This document shows, piece after piece, positions 51,429-60,191 of a DNA stretch of 64,000 nt; position 1 is the stretch's first letter; each line of letters opens with the position of its first letter. The translations under genes and the position numbers were made by a program. The notes beneath the pieces are model-generated. The model was not told the origin of the DNA. It searched no databases and saw nothing but the letters and a program-made list of their open reading frames with translations. The DNA is taken from contig NZ_CP028843.1 in the NCBI RefSeq assembly GCF_003058325.1, positions 1,698,501 to 1,762,500 on the forward strand, given 5' to 3'. Source of the DNA: Methylobacterium currus (lineage in GTDB: Bacteria; Pseudomonadota; Alphaproteobacteria; Rhizobiales; Beijerinckiaceae).

Positions 51429-53744
51429 TCAGGCGGCGGCCGCCTTGCGCAGCGGCTCCAGAGCCGCAAACATCCGGGCCGGGGTCGCCGGCATGTCCAT
51501 GTCGCGCAGGCCCACGCTGCGGTCGAGGGCGTCGACGACCGCGTTCATGACCGCCGGGCAGGAGCCGATGCTGCCCGCCTCGCCCGCGCCCTTGATGCCC
51601 ATCGGGTTGGTGGTCGAGGGCACGTTCTTCGTCTCGAAGTGGAAGAACGGCACGTCGCCGGCCCGCGGCATGGCGTAGTCCATGAAGCTCGCGGTCAGGA
51701 GCTGGCCGTCGTCGTCGTAGACCGTGCGCTCGTGCAACGCCTGGCCGATGCCCTGCGCCACCCCGCCATGGACCTGGCCCGCGAGCAGCAGCGGGTTCAC
51801 CACGATGCCGAAATCGTCGCAGACGGTGTAGCGCACGATCGTGGTGATGCCGGTCTCGGGATCGATCTCGACCTCGGCCACGTGGGTGCCGTTGGGGTAG
51901 GTGGCGCTCGGCGGCACGAAGTCGCCCTGGCCCGTCAGCATCGCCTCGGTGGCCTTCGGCAGGCTGGCGAGCGCCGCGAAGTCGATCGACCGGTCGGTGC
52001 CGGCAACCCTCACCGCGCCCTCGGCGATCTCCAGGTCCTGGACGCCGGCCTCCAGCTCCTCGGAAGCGAGCTCCTTGAGCTTGCCGGCGAGGTTTTTCGA
52101 AGCCGCGCCGACCGAGATGCCGCCGACGGGAATCGAGCGCGAGCCGCCGGTGCCGGCTCCCGTGGCGACACGGTCGGTGTCGCCCTGCACCACCCGGATC
52201 CGCTCGAGCGGCAGGTCGAGATGCTCGGCCGCGAACTGCGCGTAGGCCGTGGCGTGGCCCTGGCCGTTCGACTGGGTGCCGACATAGACGGTCGCGCCGC
52301 CATCCGTGTCGAGGGTGATCTTGACGTCCTCACCATCGCCCCAGGCGGTGCACTCGATGTAGGTGGCGAGCCCGATGCCGCGGACAAGGCCGTTGCGGCG
52401 GGACTCCTCGGCGCGGGCCTCGAAGCCGTTCCAGTCGGCCGCCTCGATGGCGCGGCCCATATGGGCGGCGAAGTCGCCGGTGTCGTAGGTGCGGTCGCCG
52501 ATGGGCGTGGTGTAGGGCATCGCGCTCGGCGGGATGAAGTTGCGCCGGCGGATCTCGGCCGGCGACAGCCCGGTCTCCCGCGCCGCCCGGTCGACCAGGC
52601 GCTCGATCAGGTAGGCCGCCTCCGGCCGCCCGGCGCCCCGATAGGCGTCGACCGGCACGGTGTTGGTGTAGACCCCGCGCACCCGCACGTGCACCGCCGG
52701 AGTCTTGTACACGCCGGTCAGCATCGTGGCGCCGAGATACGGGATGTAGGGCCCGTATTGCGACAGGTAGGCGCCGAGATCGCCGATCACGTCGAAGCGC
52801 ATGGCGAGGAAGGTGCCGTCGGCGTCGAGCGCCACCTCGCCGACCGAGAGGTTGTCGCGCCCTTGCGTGCAGGCGACGAAGTGCTCGCCGCGCTCCGAGA
52901 CCCACTTCACCGGCTTATTCAGCCGGCGCGCGGCCTCGGCCGCCAGCGGGTACTCGCGGTAGGTGAAGGTCTTGGTGCCGAAGCCGCCGCCGACATCGCC
53001 GGTGACGACCCGCAACTTGTCCTTCTCGACTCCGAGCACGCCCGCGAGGGTCTTGCGCAGGCCATGCACGCCCTGGCTCGGGATGGTGAGGGTGAAGCGC
53101 TCCGTGCCGGCATCGTACTCGGCGACGACGCTGCGGGTCTCCATGTAGTTGGTGACGAGGCGCTGGTTCTCGACCTCGACCTTCACCACCTTGGCAGCCT
53201 TGGCGAAGGCGGCGTCGACCGGCGCCTTGTCACCCATGGTCGCGTCGAACGAGACGTTGTCGGGCTGCTCGTCCCACACGGCGGTGCCGCCGCCCGCGAT
53301 GGCGCCGCGGATGCCGACCACGGCCGGCCGCACCTCGTACTCGATGCCGATCGCCTCGACGGCGTCGCGGGCCTGGGACGCCGTATCGGCGACCACGAAG
53401 GCGACGGCGTCGCCGATATGCTTGACGACGCCCTTCGCCAGCAGCGGGATGTTGGCGACGTGGTTCTGGCTGCCGTCGCTGTTCGGCAGCGGGGCCTGGC
53501 ATTTGATGTCGGTGAGGCCGGCCACGTCCTCGGCGGTGAGCACGAGGTGCACGCCGGGCATCGCCCGGGCGGCGTCGAGGTCGGTGATGGTGAACGTCGC
53601 ATGGGCGTGCGGGCTGCGCAGCAGGGCCGCGTGCAGGCAGCCCTCGGGGGCGTGGTCGTCGCCGTAATGGCCCTCGCCGGTGATCAGCCGACGATCCTCG
53701 ACCCGGCGCAGCGGCTGGCCGAGACCGAACTTGGTCACTGTCAT
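51429..53744 (-). CDS. Xanthine dehydrogenase-family molybdopterin-binding subunit (CoxL-like)
   Basis: A 771-residue molybdenum hydroxylase large subunit. It starts FGLGQPLRRVEDRRLITGEGHYGDD, has the MoCo-binding GDVGGGFGTKTFTYREY and GTQSNGQGHATAYAQF blocks, and the late catalytic Glu in GIKGAGEAGSIG. The active-site loop reads VDAYRGAGRPEA, the form II version, not the AYRCSFR of true CO dehydrogenase, so the substrate is unknown. The medium (FAD) and small (Fe-S) subunits normally encoded beside it are absent from this window. ATG 53744 begins the conserved start. Confidence 0.93.
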   Translation of the reverse strand: MTVTKFGLGQPLRRVEDRRLITGEGHYGDDHAPEGCLHAALLRSPHAHATFTITDLDAARAMPGVHLVLTAEDVAGLTDIKCQAPLPNSDGSQNHVANIPLLAKGVVKHIGDAVAFVVADTASQARDAVEAIGIEYEVRPAVVGIRGAIAGGGTAVWDEQPDNVSFDATMGDKAPVDAAFAKAAKVVKVEVENQRLVTNYMETRSVVAEYDAGTERFTLTIPSQGVHGLRKTLAGVLGVEKDKLRVVTGDVGGGFGTKTFTYREYPLAAEAARRLNKPVKWVSERGEHFVACTQGRDNLSVGEVALDADGTFLAMRFDVIGDLGAYLSQYGPYIPYLGATMLTGVYKTPAVHVRVRGVYTNTVPVDAYRGAGRPEAAYLIERLVDRAARETGLSPAEIRRRNFIPPSAMPYTTPIGDRTYDTGDFAAHMGRAIEAADWNGFEARAEESRRNGLVRGIGLATYIECTAWGDGEDVKITLDTDGGATVYVGTQSNGQGHATAYAQFAAEHLDLPLERIRVVQGDTDRVATGAGTGGSRSIPVGGISVGAASKNLAGKLKELASEELEAGVQDLEIAEGAVRVAGTDRSIDFAALASLPKATEAMLTGQGDFVPPSATYPNGTHVAEVEIDPETGITTIVRYTVCDDFGIVVNPLLLAGQVHGGVAQGIGQALHERTVYDDDGQLLTASFMDYAMPRAGDVPFFHFETKNVPSTTNPMGIKGAGEAGSIGSCPAVMNAVVDALDRSVGLRDMDMPATPARMFAALEPLRKAAAA

Positions 53745-54077
53745 GGAAACCTCGCGATGCGATGCGGAGCGGGGTGCGCGGCGCGGAAGGCGGGCCTGGC
53801 CCGGGGCGCGCGGTGTCGCGTGAACGAGGAGATGCGATGGCGGATGGGGGCCGGTCCCGCCTGCGCGGGTTTGCGGCGAGATGGACCGATCTGGAGCGGT
53901 CGCGCTCCGGCCATGGGTGTCACCATGGATCCTGCCATGCAGCGTTCATCCTCCGATGGACCGGCCGAACGTGCGACTCAGGTCCTTATCGGCGAGAACC
54001 GTAGCACGTCGGATCGTAGGCGTCTGCGGCGCTTCTGACGCGGCTTGCCGTTGGCCGAGAGCCGTTCGGCAAAAAGA

Positions 54078-54135
54078 AGTGGCGCAGATTCTCTCCTCTC
54101 CCCGCAGGCGGGGAGAGGAGAGAATCTGCGCCACT
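54078..54135. terminator. 58-base perfect palindrome
   Basis: A 28-bp perfect stem (from AGTGGCGCAGATTCTCTCC on the left) with a two-base AG loop, 34 bases after the stop of the hybrid kinase gene (which reads leftward). It can act as a strong terminator for the phytochrome operon. The rest of 53745-54168 holds no gene that I can support. Confidence 0.8.
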
Positions 54136-54168
54136 CTTTCTCGAAGGCGCGTCGGACCGCCCTGGCGC

Positions 54169-55932
54169 TCACCCCCGGCCCGTGCCGGCGGCTCGCGCGG
54201 GCGCCTCAGCCCCGCCGCTCACCAGGGTCAGCCGCGGGCGCGGCTCCAGGATCGACGCGACCTTGCGCTCCAGGTCCTCGCCGCGGAACGGCTTCTGCAC
54301 CACCCGGTCCTCGCCGCCTCCCTCGATCCGCGACAGGGCGGTGTGGTCGGCATAGCCCGTGACGAACAGGATCTGGATCTGCGGCCAGCGGCTCCGGATC
54401 ACGGTCGCGACCTCGACGCCGTTCATGCCCGGCATCGCGAAGTCGAGCACCGCGAGGTCGACGCAAGCGTCGCTCTCCAGCGCCTGGATCGCCGCGAGGC
54501 CCGAGCCCGCCTCGCGGATCGCGTAGCCCGCCTCGCCGAGGCGCGTCGTGGTGATGTCGCGCACGGCGCTGTCGTCGTCCACGACCAGCACCACCCGCTT
54601 GTCGCCCGGATCGCGCGACTCGGCGCAGTCGATCTCGGCCGGGCGCACCTCGTGCGCGGCCGCCTCCGCCGCCACCCGCGGCAGGTAGACCCGTACCGAG
54701 GTCCCCTCGCCGGGCGTGGTGTCGATGCGCACGCCGCCGCCCGATTGCTTGGCGAAGCCGTAGACCTGGGCGAGGCCGAGGCCGGAGCCCTTGCCGACCT
54801 CCTTGGTGGTGAAGAACGGCTCGAACACCCGGGCGAGCACCTCGGGCGGGATGCCGGTGCCGGTGTCGCTCACCGCCACCATGGCGTAGTCGCCTGGGCT
54901 CGGCTCCTCGGGCCGGCTCGGCTCGGCATCGAGCTGAACGTTGGCGGTCTCGATGGTCAGGCAGCCGCCGACCGCCATCGCGTCGCGGGCGTTGATCGCG
55001 AGGTTGAGGATGATGAGCTCGATCTGGGTCGCGTCGACGAGGGCCGGCCAGAGATCGGGCTGCAGCGTCATCTCGATGCGGATCGAGCCGCCCATCGAGC
55101 TCTGCAGCAGGTCGCGCATCGACGCGACGGTCTCGTTGAGCCGCACCGGCACCGGCGCGAGCTTCTGCCGGCGCGAGAAGGCGAGGAGCTGCGCCGTCAG
55201 CCGGGCGCCGCGCTCGGCCGCCCCGCGCATCATGTCGAGCCGGCGCTTCGAGCGCTCGTCCGAGACCGCGCGCTCCAGGAACTCGATGTTGCCGGCGATC
55301 ACCGTCAGGAGGTTGTTGAAGTCGTGGGCGACGCCGCTGGTGAGCTGGCCCACCGCCTCGAGCCGCTGGGCCTGGCGCAGGGCGTCCTCGATCCGCTCGC
55401 GCTCGGCGATCTGGTGCTGCAACGCCGCATTGGCTTGCGCCAGCTCCCGCGTCCGCTCCGCGACGCGCTGCTCGAGGGATTCGTTGAGGTCGCGCAGGGC
55501 CTGCTCGGCGGCGCGGCGGCGCAGATGGGCGCGGGCCTCCGAGAGGGCGCGCAGGATGACCCGCGGCAGCCGGTCGAGGCGCTGCTTGGTCACGTAGTCG
55601 GTGGCGCCGTGCTTCAGGGCCTCCACGGCCACGTCCTCGCCGAGGGTGCCGGAGACGAAGACGAACGGGATCTCGGGGCAGTTCTGGCGGGCGGTGGCGA
55701 GCGCGCTCATCCCGTCGAAGGCGGGCAGCACGTAATCGGCCAGGATGATGTCGTGGCGGCCTTGCGCCGTCGCGGTCGTGAAGGCGTCGCGGGTGATCAC
55801 CCGGTCGATGGCGATCGAGAGCTGCGCGTCTTCCAGGATGGCGCAGAGCAGCTCGGTGTCGAGGTCGCTGTCCTCGAGGAGCAGGATGCGCAAGGGGGCT
55901 CCGCCGTCCTCCGGCGCCGTGGCGTCAGTCAC
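54169..55932 (-). CDS. Hybrid histidine kinase with N- and C-terminal receiver domains
   Basis: A 587-residue cytoplasmic kinase: receiver 1 (about 14-130; phospho-Asp in IILADYVLP, D66), coiled-coil linker (about 135-190), HisKA with GQLTSGVAHDFNNLLTVI (H203), HATPase (N box NLAINARDAM, G1 VSDTGTGIPP, G2 GKGSGLGLAQVYG), and receiver 2 (about 450-570; Asp in DLAVLDFAMPGMNG). No membrane segment, so it takes its input by phosphotransfer, probably from the two upstream genes. It overlaps the response regulator gene by eight bases. Confidence 0.94.
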   Translation of the reverse strand: MTDATAPEDGGAPLRILLLEDSDLDTELLCAILEDAQLSIAIDRVITRDAFTTATAQGRHDIILADYVLPAFDGMSALATARQNCPEIPFVFVSGTLGEDVAVEALKHGATDYVTKQRLDRLPRVILRALSEARAHLRRRAAEQALRDLNESLEQRVAERTRELAQANAALQHQIAERERIEDALRQAQRLEAVGQLTSGVAHDFNNLLTVIAGNIEFLERAVSDERSKRRLDMMRGAAERGARLTAQLLAFSRRQKLAPVPVRLNETVASMRDLLQSSMGGSIRIEMTLQPDLWPALVDATQIELIILNLAINARDAMAVGGCLTIETANVQLDAEPSRPEEPSPGDYAMVAVSDTGTGIPPEVLARVFEPFFTTKEVGKGSGLGLAQVYGFAKQSGGGVRIDTTPGEGTSVRVYLPRVAAEAAAHEVRPAEIDCAESRDPGDKRVVLVVDDDSAVRDITTTRLGEAGYAIREAGSGLAAIQALESDACVDLAVLDFAMPGMNGVEVATVIRSRWPQIQILFVTGYADHTALSRIEGGGEDRVVQKPFRGEDLERKVASILEPRPRLTLVSGGAEAPARAAGTGRG

Positions 55933-56386
55933 CGGAGGCCCAATCCGCCCGGTGCGGGGGCGGCTCGTTGAGCACGGCCCAGAACACGCCGAGATCCTGG
56001 ATCGCCTCGAAGAACTCCTTGAACCCGACCGGCTTGACCACGAAGGCGTTCACGCCGAGCTGGTAGGAGCGCACGAGGTCGCTCTCCTCCCGCGACGAGG
56101 TCAGCATCACGATCGGGATCGCCCGCATCTTCGGGTCGCCCTTCACCGCCGCCAGCACCTCGAGCCCGTCGACCTTCGGCAGCTTGAGGTCGAGCAGCAC
56201 GACGGCGGGGTCCTGCACCGGCCGCTCGGCGTGCGGGCCCTGGCGGCGCAGGAATTCCAGCGCCTCCGCGCCGTCGCGGCAGATGACGATCTTGTTCGCC
56301 AGCTGGCTCTTCTCGAGCGCCGCGAGGGTGAGCTCGATGTCGTTGGGGTTGTCCTCGACGAGGAGGATCGGCTTCAGGTCGGCCAT
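55925..56386 (-). CDS. Single-domain response regulator (Rcp1-like)
   Basis: A 153-residue receiver domain only: ILLVEDNPNDIELTLAALE, phospho-Asp D66 in VVLLDLKLPKVDGLEVL, Thr in IVMLTSSREESD and Lys in FVVKPVGFKEFF. This subtype (EDNPxD, long alpha-4 region) is the usual partner of bacteriophytochromes. It lies nine bases after the phytochrome gene and overlaps the hybrid kinase gene, so phosphate may pass phytochrome to regulator to hybrid kinase. Confidence 0.95.
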   Translation of the reverse strand: MADLKPILLVEDNPNDIELTLAALEKSQLANKIVICRDGAEALEFLRRQGPHAERPVQDPAVVLLDLKLPKVDGLEVLAAVKGDPKMRAIPIVMLTSSREESDLVRSYQLGVNAFVVKPVGFKEFFEAIQDLGVFWAVLNEPPPHRADWASGD

Positions 56387-56395
56387 GGCGCGTCT

Positions 56396-58645
56396 CTAGC
56401 GGATGGGGAGCGTGAAGTGGAAGGTCGCACCTTGGCCCAGGACGCCCTCGGCCCAGACCTGCCCACCGTGACGCTCGACGATTCGGCGGACATTCGCCAG
56501 CCCGATGCCGGTTCCCTCGAATTCCTCGACGCGGTGCAGGCGCTGGAACACGCCGAACAGCTTGTTGACGTAGGCCATGTCGAAGCCGACGCCGTTGTCG
56601 CGCACGCAGAACACCGCCTCGCCGTCGCGGTCGGCCTCGCGCGCGACCTCGATCACCGCCTCGGGCCGGCCGCGCGTGTACTTGACCGCGTTGGAGAGCA
56701 GGTTCTCGATCACGAGCCGCATCATCACCGGGTCGGCCTCGGCCCGGCCGAGGGGGCCGACCTTCCAGCGGATCGCCCGTTCCAGGGGAATGTCGCGGAT
56801 CATCGTCCGGCGCACGTCCTCGACGAGCTGGTTCATGTCGCAGGGAATGCGGTTGAGGGCGTTGCGGCCCATCTGCGAGAAGGTCAGGAGGTTGTCGACG
56901 AGGGTGCCGGCGGAGAACGCCGCCTCGATGATGGTGTCGACGTAGCGCCGCCCGCGCTCCGAGAACTTCTCGCCCTCGCGCGAGCGCAGGAGCTCGGCAT
57001 AGCCGACGATGTGGCGGAACGGCGCCCGCAGGTCGTGGCTGACCGAGTACGAGAACGCCTCGAGCTCCTTGTTCGAGCGCTGCAATTCCTCGGTCAGCGC
57101 CGCCAGCTCCTCGGCCCGGCGCAGCACGATGCCGAGCACCGCGGCGCGCAGGTCCTTGGCGGTGTCGACCTCCGGCACCGACCAGGGCAGGGAGCGGCCC
57201 TGCACGGTCTCCTTCCAGGTCTCGAAGGACTTGCGCGGATGCAGCCGGGCGGGCCCCCCGGCCGGGTCCTGGGTGGCGGCCTTGGTCGGGTCGCCGCCCC
57301 AGCGCACGGTCTGGACCACCTCGGGCCGGAACCACAGCACGTAGCTGGCGTATTTCTCCGAGATCGAGATCGCGAGGAGCCCGCTCGCGGTGTCGGCGAT
57401 GGTGCGCGCCGGCGGATAGTCCTCGCCCAGGGACTCGGTCACGTGGACCGCCTCGCCGCCATGCTCGGACGAGAGCCACTCGTAGACGCCCCTGACCTGC
57501 CGCTCGGTCGGCGTCCGGCCCATCAGGTGGCAGCGCTGGCCGGTGACGATCGCGGCCCCGCCGGCATTTGTCAGCGCCAGCACGTCCTCCGGATGGTTGA
57601 GGAAGCCTTCGACGAAGGTCTCCTCCTCGGCCATGAAGCCGAGCAGACGGGCCTGGATCGCCCCGAGGGCGAGGCGCTGCTCGGCCAGTGCCCCGCGCTC
57701 CTTGGCGGCGAGCTGGAGGGCGAAGGTCTGGGTGAGGATGTCGCAGGCGTTGCGGGTTTGCAGCGGCACTCGCCGCGCCGTCTTGTTGTGGCAGGAGATC
57801 AGGCCCCACAGCACGCCCTCGACCAGGATCGAGATCGACATCGACGCCATGGTGCCCATGTTGCGCATGTACTCGACATGGACCGGCGAGACGCTGCGCA
57901 GGACGGACTGGCTGAGATCGAGGGGAGCCCCGGTCGAGGGGGTCCGGGCCGGCACGATCGGCACCGGCGCGTAGGCGGCGTCCGGAATGATGCGCAGGCG
58001 GTTGCGGCGATAGAGCTCCCGCGCCTGGGCCGGGATGTCGGTGGCGGGAAAGCGCAGGTCGAGATAGGACGGCAGCACGCCGTTGCCGTCCTCGGCCACG
58101 ACGGTGCCGTTCCAGTCGCGGTCGAAGCGGTAGACCAGGGCGCGGTCGAACCCGGTGAGCTGGCGGATGTCGGCGGCCAGCAGCCCGCACAGGTCCTCCA
58201 CCGTGCCGGCCCCGTGCAGCGCCTCGATGAAGGCGCGCAGCCGCGGATAGAGCATGTCGAGGCTGCCCGCCGAGGCCTCGCCGGCGCTCTCCTCGAATTC
58301 GAGCACCGTGAGCGGGCCGGAACGGTGCGCCGCGAGGTCGTAGGCGCGCGGACCCGCCCCGGTCTCGAGGCTGAGCGTGCCCAGATAGGCCGCGCCGTCG
58401 CGGCCGAGATGCGTCGTCAGGGCCTCGACGACCGGCGCTCCGACCTCCGGCAAGGCCTCGCGCAAGGCGCAGCCATGGGCCCGCGCGGCGGGGCGCCCCG
58501 GCAGGTCGGGCAGGTTCGCGCTGGCCTGGACGATGCGCAGCTCCGGCCCGTCGAGCGCCAGCAGGAAGCCGTGCGGCTGCAACGTGCCGAGGATGTGGAT
58601 CGGCTCCCTGTCGCAGGCCGTGAGTTCCGCCGGTTGCACAGACCG
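56396..58645 (-). CDS. bphP: Bacteriophytochrome (biliverdin-binding sensor kinase)
   Basis: About 749 residues. The N-terminal biliverdin Cys is kept in LTACDREPIHILGTLQPHG; PAS (about 10-110), GAF (about 135-300, with the LRFPATDIPAQARELYRRNRLRIIPD and DLSQSVLRSVSPVHVEYMRNMG chromophore-pocket blocks), PHY (about 310-490, with a tongue-like WFRPEVVQTVRWGG), HisKA with YSVSHDLRAPFRHIVG and HATPase (NLLSNAVKYT, DNGVGFDM, GTGIGLANVRRI) follow. It senses red/far-red light. The start may be ATG 58645 or 58678. No heme oxygenase gene for biliverdin is adjacent. Confidence 0.96.
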   Translation of the reverse strand, partial: RSVQPAELTACDREPIHILGTLQPHGFLLALDGPELRIVQASANLPDLPGRPAARAHGCALREALPEVGAPVVEALTTHLGRDGAAYLGTLSLETGAGPRAYDLAAHRSGPLTVLEFEESAGEASAGSLDMLYPRLRAFIEALHGAGTVEDLCGLLAADIRQLTGFDRALVYRFDRDWNGTVVAEDGNGVLPSYLDLRFPATDIPAQARELYRRNRLRIIPDAAYAPVPIVPARTPSTGAPLDLSQSVLRSVSPVHVEYMRNMGTMASMSISILVEGVLWGLISCHNKTARRVPLQTRNACDILTQTFALQLAAKERGALAEQRLALGAIQARLLGFMAEEETFVEGFLNHPEDVLALTNAGGAAIVTGQRCHLMGRTPTERQVRGVYEWLSSEHGGEAVHVTESLGEDYPPARTIADTASGLLAISISEKYASYVLWFRPEVVQTVRWGGDPTKAATQDPAGGPARLHPRKSFETWKETVQGRSLPWSVPEVDTAKDLRAAVLGIVLRRAEELAALTEELQRSNKELEAFSYSVSHDLRAPFRHIVGYAELLRSREGEKFSERGRRYVDTIIEAAFSAGTLVDNLLTFSQMGRNALNRIPCDMNQLVEDVRRTMIRDIPLERAIRWKVGPLGRAEADPVMMRLVIENLLSNAVKYTRGRPEAVIEVAREADRDGEAVFCVRDNGVGFDMAYVNKLFGVFQRLHRVEEFEGTGIGLANVRRIVERHGGQVWAEGVLGQGATFHFTLPIR

Positions 58646-58678
58646 CATGGCCGCACTTACCCCTCGCGCCGTTCGCAT

Positions 58679-59161
58679 CCGAACCGGTTTCTACCCAGGC
58701 ACCTTAAGGGAAGGCGACGGATCCCACCAGTGCGCGAAACCGGCGCGGTCTCGTGAATCCGCCCATCTCCCAGGTTGTCATGCGGCATCCTGCACGGCCC
58801 CCCCTTTCCGACAGTCGGCGGCTGATCATAGGGATCGGGGTCAAGATCGATCGATGTATCGGTGCCGACGAGCGGTCATCTTTTCCTCTTCCTCAGTGAA
58901 GTGCCGGACAATCGTCGATGATCGGCACGCTCGTGGGTGAAGACGCGTGAGCCCTCGCAGGGGAGCAGGGCTCACATCCGTTCGTCGAAGCGCGACGCCG
59001 CGAGCAATCGTGCAGGAGCCAATCAACCGAGAGCCAATCAACCAGGAGCCAATCGACGACGTGTTGGCGCACCGGCCCAAATCCGCTTACGATCCAGGCC
59101 CGCCACGGCGGGAATTCCAAGGCAAGTCCGCCACGGCCATACCCTGAGACGAGAGGCGGCC
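58679..59161. other. Intergenic stretch with tandem repeat
   Basis: No gene supported. It must hold the promoters of the divergent bphP and lysR-type genes. A purine-rich AGAGG near 59151 precedes the probable LysR start. Confidence 0.45.
59016..59060 (+). repeat. 15-bp tandem repeat, three copies
   Basis: GAGCCAATCAACC(GA/AG) at 59016 and 59031, and a diverged copy GAGCCAATCGACGAC at 59046, about 100 bases before the LysR-type gene's conserved part. Regular 15-base spacing could place protein sites on one or alternating faces of the helix. Confidence 0.75.
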
Positions 59162-60085
59162 ATTTCCGACGAGCTGTCCGCTTCAGGCCTCCTGAACCGC
59201 CTCGACCTCAAGACGCTGCGGCTGTTCGCGGCGATCTGCGAGGAAGGCACGCTCAACGGCGCGGCCCGGGCCGCTGCGATCGCGCCGTCTGCCGTGAGCA
59301 AACGCCTGGCCGAGATGGAGCAGGCCTTGGGCTGCCTGCTGCTGACCCGCGAGCCGCGGGGCATGCGCCCGACCCCGGCGGGGGAGACGCTGCTCCACCA
59401 CACCCGCCGCATGCTGGCGAGCGCCGAGCAGATCGCGCTCGAACTCGCCGAGCACGCCAAGGGGGTGCGCGGCATCGTCCGGATGCTCGCCAACCTCTCG
59501 GCCATCGTGCAGTTCCTGCCCGAGGACCTGCGGGCCTTCCAGGCCCGGCACGGCGCGATCAAGATCGACCTGGAAGAGCGGCCGAGCGGCGGCGTGATCC
59601 GGGGCGTCGCCGAGGGCGCGGCCGAGATCGGCATCTGCTCCGGGTCCGTCGCGGCGCTCGACCTGCGCGCCACGCCCTACCGGCGCGACCGGCTCGTCCT
59701 GGTGATGCGGCGGGAGCACCCGCTCGCCGGGTGTGCGACCATCGCCTTCGCGGACGCGCTCGGCTACGACTTCATCGGCCTGCACGCCCAGAGCTCGATC
59801 TACGACAGCGTCCGCGCCGAGGCGCAGCGGATCGGCCGCCCGTTGCGCCTGCGGGTGCACGTGCCGGGTTTCGATGCCGTCTGCCGCATGGTCCAGGCCG
59901 ATATGGGCCTCGGCGTGGTGCCGGAGCAGGTCTTCGGCCTGATCGGCGGGGCGATGCAGCTCGCGGCGGTGCCGCTCACCGACCCCTGGGCCGCCCGCGC
60001 GCTGATCATCGTGACGCGGCCCGGGACGCTCTCGCCCGCCGCCGGCCTCCTCGTCGCGCATCTGTCGCCGCACGCCGCGTCCTGA
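59162..60085 (+). CDS. LysR-family transcriptional regulator with non-standard start
   Basis: About 307 residues: HTH in LDLKTLRLFAAICEEGTLNGAARAAAIAPSAVSKRLAEMEQALGCLLLTRE (read over residues ~17-67) and a LysR effector domain (IVQFLPEDLRAFQARHG...GVAEGAAEIGICSG...DFIGLHAQSSIYD...CRMVQADMGLGVVPEQV). There is no ATG, GTG or TTG in frame between 58937 (GTG, 75 codons too early) and the HTH. AGAGG lies five bases before an ATT at 59162 and a CTG occurs at 59144, so a rare start is likely. It reads toward the CaiB/lyase/MFS genes and probably controls them. Confidence 0.85.
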   Translation: MSDELSASGLLNRLDLKTLRLFAAICEEGTLNGAARAAAIAPSAVSKRLAEMEQALGCLLLTREPRGMRPTPAGETLLHHTRRMLASAEQIALELAEHAKGVRGIVRMLANLSAIVQFLPEDLRAFQARHGAIKIDLEERPSGGVIRGVAEGAAEIGICSGSVAALDLRATPYRRDRLVLVMRREHPLAGCATIAFADALGYDFIGLHAQSSIYDSVRAEAQRIGRPLRLRVHVPGFDAVCRMVQADMGLGVVPEQVFGLIGGAMQLAAVPLTDPWAARALIIVTRPGTLSPAAGLLVAHLSPHAAS

Positions 60086-60191
60086 AGCCTGCATTCTCGG
60101 TTCGCGAACGGTCGCTCGCGAGATACGGTTGGATCGGTCCTGCGTTCGTCACCTATAGGAGGCGCAAACACACGGAATGGGAGGACATGCC

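Noticed and set aside
51429..53744. True aerobic CO dehydrogenase large subunit
   Set aside because: The active-site loop is AYRGAGR rather than AYRCSFR, and the partner subunits are missing.
55745..58756. 1003-codon plus-strand frame opposite bphP
   Set aside because: An antisense shadow of bphP and the response regulator; composition is Arg/Gly/His/Asp-rich without domains.
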